A stretch of DNA of 64,000 nucleotides from assembly GCA_041906305.1 (NCBI GenBank), contig JAYRJL010000003.1, positions 62,001 to 126,000 on the forward strand, written 5' to 3'. The notes under the pieces were generated by a model. The model was not told the origin of the DNA. It was given only the letters and a program-made list of their open reading frames with translations, and searched no databases. This document shows positions 57,648 to 64,000 of this stretch, piece after piece. Position 1 is the stretch's first letter. Every line of letters starts with the position of its first letter. The DNA comes from SHVZ01 sp041906305 (lineage in GTDB: Bacteria > Pseudomonadota > Alphaproteobacteria > SHVZ01). The position numbers and the translations under genes are program-made.

Positions 57648-58700
57648 ATGACCTTGCCGCGCGTCAACCTGGCCGGAGACGGTCCGGACCTCTCGCCTCG
57701 CGCCTACGCGAAGCTGCTGCACGACCTCACCGAGAAGGCCGAGGTTGCCGCCGACAGCTACGGGCTCGGCGGCTACGTCGCCGAGTTCGAGAAGAAGATC
57801 GCGTCGGTGCTCGGCAAGGAGCGTGCGATCCTGATGCCGACCGGCACGCTCGCCAACAACCTGGCGCTCGAGCTTCTGTCGGACCGCAGCCGCCGCCGCG
57901 TGCTGGTGCAGTCCGACGGCCATATGCTGAACGACACCGGAGATTCGGCCCAGCGCCTCGGCGGCGTCGTGCTGGTGGGGATCCAGGACAAGGAAGCCGC
58001 CTACACCCCGAAGGCGATGAAGGCCGAGATCGACCGAGCTGCCGGCGCCCGCGTCTCGATCCCGTTCTCGGCGATGGTGGTGGAGACGCCGGTGCGTCGC
58101 CGCTTCGCCCAGATGTTCCCGCTCGCCGACATGGATGCAGCGATCGCGTGCGCCAAGGAGAACGGCCTCAAGTGCCATCTCGACGGCGCCCGCGTCTACC
58201 TCGCCGCCGCCTGGACCGGCCGCGACGTGACCTCGTTCTGCCGGCCCTTCGATACGGTCTACATGTCGCTCTACAAGTATTTCGGCACGCCGTTCGGCGC
58301 GGTGCTCGCGGGGCCCGCAGCACTGATCGACGGTCTCTATCACGACCGGCGCCGGCACGGCGGCGGGCTCTCACAGGTGTGGCAGCTGGCGGTCGTCGCC
58401 GACCACTTCCTCGACGGCATGGCGGACCGATGGGCCAAGGCCAAGGCGATGTGGGAGCCGGCGCTGAAGAAGCTCGAAGCCTCGGGTCGCTTCACGGTCG
58501 AGCGCATCCCGGACGGCAGCAACATCGCGAAGCTGCGCCTTGCCGGCGGCGGCGACGTCAAGGCCTTCCGCGCCAAGGCCGAGGCGGCCGGCTTGAAGAT
58601 GCCGGAAATCGCTGGCGACATGCTGCCGATCCGCGTCAACGAGACCTGGCTTGCCAGCGACGGCGACGAGATCGCGCAGAGGCTGATCAAGGCCGCATAG
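57648..58700 (+). CDS. Threonine aldolase-like beta-eliminating lyase
   Basis: Fold-type I PLP enzyme of 350 residues. It matches low-specificity L-threonine aldolases: MPTGTLANNLAL, HLDGARVYLAAA and the PLP lysine in SLYKYFGTPFG (K210). The residue before that (Leu-Tyr-Lys) follows the family pattern. It is 12 bases upstream of an amidase gene and likely in its operon. Confidence 0.86.
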   Translation: MTLPRVNLAGDGPDLSPRAYAKLLHDLTEKAEVAADSYGLGGYVAEFEKKIASVLGKERAILMPTGTLANNLALELLSDRSRRRVLVQSDGHMLNDTGDSAQRLGGVVLVGIQDKEAAYTPKAMKAEIDRAAGARVSIPFSAMVVETPVRRRFAQMFPLADMDAAIACAKENGLKCHLDGARVYLAAAWTGRDVTSFCRPFDTVYMSLYKYFGTPFGAVLAGPAALIDGLYHDRRRHGGGLSQVWQLAVVADHFLDGMADRWAKAKAMWEPALKKLEASGRFTVERIPDGSNIAKLRLAGGGDVKAFRAKAEAAGLKMPEIAGDMLPIRVNETWLASDGDEIAQRLIKAA

Positions 58701-58712
58701 CGGGAGGGAAGC

Positions 58713-60281
58713 ATGGGCGTCGAGAACGCGAGCCTGGGTGAGTTGCTGGACGACCTCGCCTCGGGCAGGACCACGGCGACCCGGCTGACCAAGGACTATC
58801 TCGCGCGCATCAAGGCCTACGACCAGGGCGGACCGAAGATCAACTCGGTCCGCGAGGTGAACCCCGACGCGGTCGAGATCGCGGGCAAGCTCGACGGCAT
58901 CAAAGCCGACAAGAGGCGCCCGCTCGCCGGTCTCCCGATCCTCATCAAGGACAACATCGCCAGCGGCGATGCGATGCACACCACCGCCGGATCGCTCGCG
59001 CTCGCCGATGCCCAGGCGAAGCGCGACGCGACCGTGACCGCGCGGCTTCGCAAGGCCGGTGCGGTGATCCTCGGCAAGGCCAACCTGACCGAGTTCGCCA
59101 ACATCCTCGCGGTCGGCATGCCGACCGGGTACAGCTCGATCGCCGGCCAGGTGAAGAACGCCTTCGCACCGGAGCAGGACAAGGACGGCATTCCCATCGT
59201 TGGGCCTGGCGGATCGAGCGCCGGCTCCGGCGTCGCCGTCGCCGCCGGCATGGCGGCCGCGACGATCGGCACCGAGACCTCGGGCTCGCTGCTGTCGCCC
59301 GCGACCCAGAGCGGCGTGGTCACGGTGAAGCCGACCGTCGGCCTTATCAGCCGCGCCGGCATCCTGCCGATCTCGCACAGCCAGGACACCGCCGGCCCGA
59401 TGACGCGGACCGTCAGGGACTCGGCGCTACTGCTGAACGTGCTCGCCGCGGTCGACCCGCTCGACCCCGCGACCAAGAAGCAGAAGCGGCCCGACGACTA
59501 CCTGGACTACCTCGACAAGGATGGGCTCAAGGGCGTGCGCATCGGCGTCCCCAGCGATCCGTCGGATCCCGGCAACGACGTCTACTACGGTCCGCTGTCG
59601 CCGCGCTCGAAGGAGGTCATGCGCCGGACCATCGAGGCGCTGCAGGATCTCGGCGCCACCGTCGTCCGCGCCAACATGCCGACGGAAGGCTGGATCGGCG
59701 GCGCCGGCACCGAGGTCGCCGTCCTCAACCGCAACCGCTTCAGCCCGACCTTCAACCAGGTCCAGCGCGCGCCGATCGTCTTCATCTACGAGCTCAAGAA
59801 CGGGCTCGAGGCCTATCTCAAGAAATGGGCCAAGGGCACGGCGATGAGGAAGATCGACGACATCATCGCCTTCAACCTGGACCACCCGGAGAAGGCGCTC
59901 CGCTTCGGACAGGATCTCTTCCTGGCCGCCGCCCAGACCAAGGGCGACCTCTCCGAGCCCGAATACAAGTCGGCGCGGCGCATGGATCTTCGCCACGCGA
60001 AGACGCTCGGCATGGACGCCTACATGGACCGGCACAAGCTGGACGCGGTGCTGTTCCCGGCCAATGTCGGCGCCGGCATCGCCGCGAAGCCGGGATACCC
60101 GAGCGTGCAGGTACCGGCCGGCTTCACGTCGGGCATGAACGGCAAGGACACGCCGGACTATCCGCTCGGCGCCACCTTCGCCGGCCGCGCCTGGAGCGAG
60201 GCCAAGCTGCTGCGCCTCGCCTACGCCTTCGAGCAGGCGACCAAGGCGCGGCGCATGCCGCCGGGACTGCCGCCCCTCTAG
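58713..60281 (+). CDS. Amidase signature family hydrolase
   Basis: A 522-residue amidase. The Ser-cisSer-Lys triad is visible: K79 in PILIKDNI, Ser in GGSSAGSGVAVAAG, and the nucleophile region TETSGSLLSPA. GGGAGG lies near the start. The substrate cannot be told; it follows the threonine aldolase-like gene by 12 bases. Downstream bases to 60381 contain a run of C and nothing else recognised. Confidence 0.9.
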   Translation: MGVENASLGELLDDLASGRTTATRLTKDYLARIKAYDQGGPKINSVREVNPDAVEIAGKLDGIKADKRRPLAGLPILIKDNIASGDAMHTTAGSLALADAQAKRDATVTARLRKAGAVILGKANLTEFANILAVGMPTGYSSIAGQVKNAFAPEQDKDGIPIVGPGGSSAGSGVAVAAGMAAATIGTETSGSLLSPATQSGVVTVKPTVGLISRAGILPISHSQDTAGPMTRTVRDSALLLNVLAAVDPLDPATKKQKRPDDYLDYLDKDGLKGVRIGVPSDPSDPGNDVYYGPLSPRSKEVMRRTIEALQDLGATVVRANMPTEGWIGGAGTEVAVLNRNRFSPTFNQVQRAPIVFIYELKNGLEAYLKKWAKGTAMRKIDDIIAFNLDHPEKALRFGQDLFLAAAQTKGDLSEPEYKSARRMDLRHAKTLGMDAYMDRHKLDAVLFPANVGAGIAAKPGYPSVQVPAGFTSGMNGKDTPDYPLGATFAGRAWSEAKLLRLAYAFEQATKARRMPPGLPPL

Positions 60282-60381
60282 CCCCCCCCGGCCAGAGCAC
60301 CCGGTGCTGCGCCATCGGGATCATCTGGCGCACCTTCTCGACCCGCTTCGGGTCGATGCGTCGGCCGGCCTGCGGTTTCCG

Positions 60382-62172
60382 TCAACCGATGCGCGCCAGC
60401 AGTTCCTCGAAATCGCGTGCGAAGGCCCTGCCGTCGACGAGAGGCGACGCCGCCATGCGCGGGCGGATCTCCTGGCGCAGCCGCGGAAGACCGGGATCGC
60501 GGGCGAGATCGACTGCGCGCGCGATGTAGCCGTCCTCGTCGCCCGCGACCAGATCGTCGAGACCTACGGTGCGGAGATGCGCCGTCGAATGCCGCGACGC
60601 GACGCGCTCGCCGGGGAACGTCACGACCGGCACGCCCATCCACAGCGCTTCGCAGGTGGTGAGACCACCTGAATAGGGGAACGAGTCCAGAGCCAGGTCG
60701 ATCCCGCCATAACGCGCCATCACCACCGGCTGCGGTGCCGGCGACAGCACCTCGATGCGGGCGGGATCGACGCCGTGCGTGGCGAAGCGTTGCCGAAAGC
60801 TCGAAGCCGATGCGGTCGCCCCCAAGAGGCGAAGGCGGCTGCCCGGCACCGCCTTCAGGATCGTCGCCCAGGCCGCAATGCAGGCCGGGCCGATCTTGTA
60901 GAGCGCATTGAAGCAGCCGAAGGTGACGTATCCGTTGGCGGTCGCCGGAGCAGGCGACACGGGCTCGGCGGATGCCGGCGGCTCGTAGCAGAAGCGATCG
61001 TTGGGGAGCCTCAGCACCGTCTCGACATAGTCGTCTTCGGTGCCGGACGGCGTGTGGTGGCGATCGGTGATCGCGTAGTCGATCTGGGCGAGGCCCGTCG
61101 GCCCCGGATAGTCCATCCAGGTCGCCTGCACCGCTGCGGGGCGACGGGCGAAGAGCCCGAGGCGATGACCGCGCGTGTGGCCGTTGAGGTCGATCAGGAT
61201 ATCGATGCCATCCGCACGGACCCGCTCGGCCGCCGCCTCGTCGTCCAGTCCGCGGATATCGATCCAGGCATCCGCCATCGCCCGGAAACGCTCCGTCGCC
61301 GCATCGGGTGACGCGACGTTCGCATAGAGATGCGCCCGCCAGCGGCCGCGGTCGCGGTTCTCCAGCAGCGGCGGCAGGAAGAACGCGGTCGCATGCCAGC
61401 GGTAGTCGCCGGACACCATCCCGACACGGATCGGATCCCCCGGCGGGCGCGCACGTCTTGGCGGCGCGGGCCTTTGGGCGAACCGTCGGCCGAACGACCG
61501 GTGCGATGCCGCGACCCGAGCACGCGTCGGAGACTCGGCGTAGCTCAGGACCAGCAGGGCGGTCGAGGCGAGATCGAGATCGCCGGGGTTCGCCGATGTC
61601 GCGCGGGCATAAAACGGCGCAGCCAGATCGCCGTCGCCCAATGTCAGGTAGCCCGCCGCCAGCTCGGCCAGCGCATCGGCGTCGCCGGGAACCAGGATCA
61701 GCGCCTGGCGCGCCAGCGCGACCTTGCGGTCGGGCGCCGTATCGAGCCGCAGGAGCAGCAGACGCAGCGGCGCCACCAGCGGGTGCAGCGCGACCATGCG
61801 CCGGAGGCGGTCGCAGGCACGCGCCGGAGCCGAGATCCGCCAGGCAAGCGCCAGATTGTAGGCCGCGATCCAGTTCGACGGATCGACTGCGAGCGCGCGA
61901 AGCGAAAGCGCCGCCTCGCCCAGGAGCGCGCCGAGATTCACCAGCGGCGCGGAATCGCCCGGCGCCAACGAGACGGCGCGGCGGAGCCAGCGGCCGGCGA
62001 CCGCGAGGCCGAGGCCGCGCGCGACGTCGCCCGCCGCCGCCAGCATCGCGGCGAGGTCGTGCGCGGCCGCGACAGCGCGACCCAGTGACGCCTCGGACGC
62101 GAGGCGAAGCCACGCCTCGCCGTCGCCCGGCGCCCGCGCCAGATGCCGCCTGAGATCCGCCGGATCGTTCAT
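60382..62172 (-). CDS. TPR plus OGT-like (GT41/SPINDLY) glycosyltransferase
   Basis: A 596-residue protein with an N-terminal TPR-like part (PLVNLGALLGEAALSLRALAV, DADALAELAAGYLTLGDGDL) and a C-terminal GT41 domain. The GT41 motifs are clear: MDYPGPTGLAQIDYAITD, GCFNALYKIGPACIAAWATI, and DSFPYSGGLTTCEALWMGVP. It is a paralogue of the 41582-43570 gene and closer to the canonical family. A protein O-glycosyltransferase role, for example on flagellin, is inferred. Confidence 0.88.
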   Translation of the reverse strand: MNDPADLRRHLARAPGDGEAWLRLASEASLGRAVAAAHDLAAMLAAAGDVARGLGLAVAGRWLRRAVSLAPGDSAPLVNLGALLGEAALSLRALAVDPSNWIAAYNLALAWRISAPARACDRLRRMVALHPLVAPLRLLLLRLDTAPDRKVALARQALILVPGDADALAELAAGYLTLGDGDLAAPFYARATSANPGDLDLASTALLVLSYAESPTRARVAASHRSFGRRFAQRPAPPRRARPPGDPIRVGMVSGDYRWHATAFFLPPLLENRDRGRWRAHLYANVASPDAATERFRAMADAWIDIRGLDDEAAAERVRADGIDILIDLNGHTRGHRLGLFARRPAAVQATWMDYPGPTGLAQIDYAITDRHHTPSGTEDDYVETVLRLPNDRFCYEPPASAEPVSPAPATANGYVTFGCFNALYKIGPACIAAWATILKAVPGSRLRLLGATASASSFRQRFATHGVDPARIEVLSPAPQPVVMARYGGIDLALDSFPYSGGLTTCEALWMGVPVVTFPGERVASRHSTAHLRTVGLDDLVAGDEDGYIARAVDLARDPGLPRLRQEIRPRMAASPLVDGRAFARDFEELLARIG

Positions 62173-62251
62173 GGCTTCAGGATACAGGGCGCTTTCCCTC
62201 GACCGGAAGCGGTGGCAGGCTCCGGCCGAGCACCTCTTTCAGGATATCCTC

Positions 62252-62911
62252 ATGTCCCGACGTTCGATCGACCTGACCGACAAGGTCTACGACTACCTGC
62301 TCGACAACTCGCTGCGCGAGAAGCCGCTGTTCAGGAAGCTGCGGCAGGTGACGGCGAAGATGCCGATGGCCGGCATGCAGATCTCGCCCGAGCAGGGCCA
62401 GTTCATGGCGCTGCTGGTCGAGCTGATCGGAGCCAAGAAGGCGATCGAGATCGGCACCTTCACCGGCTATTCGAGCCTCTCGGTCGCGAGTGCGATGCCG
62501 CCCGACGGCCATCTCTGGTGCTGTGACGTCAGCGAGGAGTTCACTTCGGTCGCGCGAAGCTTCTGGAAGCTGGCGAAGGTCGACAAGAAGATCACGCTGA
62601 CGCTGGCACCGGCGACCAAGACCGTCGCCAAGCTGATCAAGAAGCACAAGGGCACCTTCGACTTCGCCTTCATCGATGCCGACAAGGCGAACTACGACGC
62701 CTACTACGAAGGCGCTCTCAAGCTGCTCCGGAAGGGCGGCCTGATCGCGATCGACAATGTGCTCTGGGGCGGCCGCGTCGCGGATCCCAAGCGGAAGGAC
62801 GCCGACACCAAGGCGATCCGCAAGCTCAACGCCAAGATCCAGAAGGACAAGCGGGTGACCGCGAGCCTGCTGCCGATCGGCGACGGACTGACGCTGGCAA
62901 GGAAGCGGTAG
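62252..62911 (+). CDS. O-methyltransferase (caffeoyl-CoA-type)
   Basis: A 219-residue SAM-dependent O-methyltransferase. It has AIEIGTFTGYSSLSVASAM, the metal-binding FAFIDADKANYDAYYE and LIAIDNVLWGGRVADP, matching the catechol/caffeoyl-CoA group. The ATG at 62252 is preferred because the homology starts there; the frame is open 27 codons further. Divergent from the OGT-like gene. Confidence 0.9.
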   Translation: MSRRSIDLTDKVYDYLLDNSLREKPLFRKLRQVTAKMPMAGMQISPEQGQFMALLVELIGAKKAIEIGTFTGYSSLSVASAMPPDGHLWCCDVSEEFTSVARSFWKLAKVDKKITLTLAPATKTVAKLIKKHKGTFDFAFIDADKANYDAYYEGALKLLRKGGLIAIDNVLWGGRVADPKRKDADTKAIRKLNAKIQKDKRVTASLLPIGDGLTLARKR

Positions 62912-63092
62912 TCGAACGCACCTCGTGCCCCCTCCCTCGTGCGAAGCGCGGGGGAGGGATGGGGTGGGGGCACGGCGAGGTGCCACGCGTTACTCGCCCT
63001 ATCCAGCTCTACGCCGGCGTTCCGAGTTCAGCCCCCACCCTGCCCTCCCCCAGCCAGGCTGGCGGAGGGTTCAGAGGGAGAAGCTGAGTTCA
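62912..63092. repeat. C/G-tract intergenic repeat region
   Basis: The 181 bases between convergent genes contain two imperfect inverted-repeat units of CCCTCCC/GGGAGGG type: GTGCCCCC with GGGGGCAC around 62925-62973, and CCCTCCCCC..GGAGGG around 63043-63070. This is the kind of small palindromic intergenic repeat common in alphaproteobacteria. No gene was seen here. Confidence 0.6.
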
Positions 63093-63536
63093 CTAAGGCA
63101 GCTGCGCGTGCCGCACGCGGTCGCCGGGCTTGAGGCCGAGCCGGGCGGCGGTGCCGCCGTTCACTTCCAGCACCGCACGGGTGAGGCCGGACGCAGGGAC
63201 CGGCGTCTCGGTCAGCGGGATCGTGCGCTCGGCGATGTTGAGGATGCGGCCGTCGGTGCCGATGAAGATCATGTCGAGCGGGATGTAGGTGTTCTTCATC
63301 CAGAACACCGCCGGATGCGGATCGAACAGGAACAGCATGCCGGCATCGGCCGTCATCTGCCGGCGGAACATCAGGCCCTGGCTGATCTGCTGCGGCGAGG
63401 TGGCGACCTCGACGTTGAACATGTGCTTGGCGCCCGCAGCGGTCTCGATCGTCACCGTGTCCTTGGGGAAGGTGACGAGCTGGGCCAGCGCCGGGAAGGC
63501 GACGAGGACGAGCACGAGGGCGAGGACGCGTTTCAC
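63093..63536 (-). CDS. DUF192 family secreted protein
   Basis: A 147-residue protein with a signal peptide (VLALVLVLVAFPALAQ). Motifs of the family: SQGLMFRRQMTADAGMLFLF, FWMKNTYIPLDMIFIG and AVLEVNGGTAARLGLKPGD. Function unknown. The GTG start overlaps the stop of the upstream deacetylase-family gene (GTGA); the long frame upstream is a shadow. Confidence 0.88.
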   Translation of the reverse strand: MKRVLALVLVLVAFPALAQLVTFPKDTVTIETAAGAKHMFNVEVATSPQQISQGLMFRRQMTADAGMLFLFDPHPAVFWMKNTYIPLDMIFIGTDGRILNIAERTIPLTETPVPASGLTRAVLEVNGGTAARLGLKPGDRVRHAQLP

Positions 63537-64000
63537 GGCTTGAGGACCTCCTCGATCATCTCGTCGATCTCCGCCCGCACGAGCCCGGGATTGGGCGGAT
63601 CGGCGAGCGTGGTGAACCAGTGCTCCGGCGCGTTGCGCGCGCGGCTGTGGTTCCAGCGGAGCCCACGCAACACCTCTTCCGCCTCTCCGGTCAAGGGCGC
63701 TCGCGGATCGCGGCCATCCAGCACCGCCCAGATGCCGGCCCAGCAGCGCGCCACCGACCACGGATTGTAGCCGCCGCCGCCGAGCACCAGCACGCGCGGG
63801 GCCAGCGGAACCAGCCTTTCCACCGCCGACCAGATCGCGCCGTTGGAGAGCTCGAGCCGGCTCTGCGGGTCGTCGGCGAGCCCGTCGGCGCCGCACTGGA
63901 TCACCAGCGCCGCCGGCCGGAGGCGCTCGCCCAGCGGCACCAGCGCCTGCCCGACGATGGCCTCCAGCTCCGAGTCGTTGAAGCCGGAAGGCACCGAAAG
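63533..64000 (-). CDS. Histone deacetylase/AcuC family protein (partial, 5' end outside window)
   Basis: The C-terminal 155 residues of a zinc deacetylase-like protein. QCGADGLADDPQSRLELS and VLVLGGGGYNPWSVARCW are the family's C-terminal motifs. The reading frame is open through base 64000, so the GTG at 63994 is an internal Val codon (LSVPSGF). The gene's front, with the zinc ligands, lies outside the window. It is coupled to the DUF192 gene. Confidence 0.86.
   Translation of the reverse strand, partial: LSVPSGFNDSELEAIVGQALVPLGERLRPAALVIQCGADGLADDPQSRLELSNGAIWSAVERLVPLAPRVLVLGGGGYNPWSVARCWAGIWAVLDGRDPRAPLTGEAEEVLRGLRWNHSRARNAPEHWFTTLADPPNPGLVRAEIDEMIEEVLKP

Overview
This is a GC-rich, gene-dense stretch of an alphaproteobacterial chromosome. 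The evidence is a CckA-type hybrid kinase linked to fliQ-fliR-flhB, an NDUFS4-like complex I accessory subunit, an alphaproteobacterial-type ornithine decarboxylase and many tightly overlapping operons. A relative of the Rhodospirillales or Reyranella is my guess; the sequence does not fix the genus. No rRNA, CRISPR array, IS element or recognisable integrase was seen.

Bases 1-8.5 kb hold a selenocysteine cassette: a membrane formate dehydrogenase (alpha, beta, gamma), fdhE, selA, selB and the tRNA-Sec gene selC, all on one strand. The alpha subunit is cut by the window start and contains an in-frame UGA at 120-122, followed by a SECIS-like hairpin. It is a selenoprotein, not a broken gene. 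The window therefore holds the selenoenzyme, the tRNA, the enzyme that makes Sec-tRNA, and the elongation factor; only selD is missing.

Bases 8.5-14.0 kb are visibly lower in GC and carry three genes on the minus strand: an adenine methylase with an N-terminal PD-(D/E)XK nuclease-like domain, a two-TRD specificity subunit, and a DGQHR-type protein whose C-terminus resembles a TIR-like or deoxyribosyltransferase-like nucleotide-processing domain. There is no HsdR translocase. This is the best candidate here for an undescribed defence system, placed directly beside selC.

Bases 14-27.9 kb are core-like: two SDR enzymes, a SIMPL protein, cckA with flhB/fliR/fliQ, a CYTH-CHAD protein with a SixA-like phosphatase, a GNAT-NUDIX-DUF983 operon, and a regulator divergent from a DUF899 gene across a small palindrome. 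Bases 27.9-33.9 kb hold an SDR-like protein lacking the usual catalytic residues and a complete peptide-type ABC importer.

Bases 34-49.1 kb hold a ZntB/CorA transporter, cysK with a sulfurtransferase, a double GNAT, an ABC-F ATPase, an EamA transporter with an SCP2 protein, the first of two TPR/OGT-like glycosyltransferases, an amidohydrolase, a LysE exporter, an RlmM-like methylase, an orphan BMP-type binding protein and ornithine decarboxylase with a structured leader. Bases 49.3-64 kb hold a large BNR-repeat protein, tRNA-Pro, the NDUFS4-like subunit, tRNA-Arg, a group of amino-acid enzymes (deacylase, D- and L-threonine-aldolase types, amidase), the second OGT-like protein, an O-methyltransferase, a DUF192 protein and a partial histone-deacetylase-family gene.
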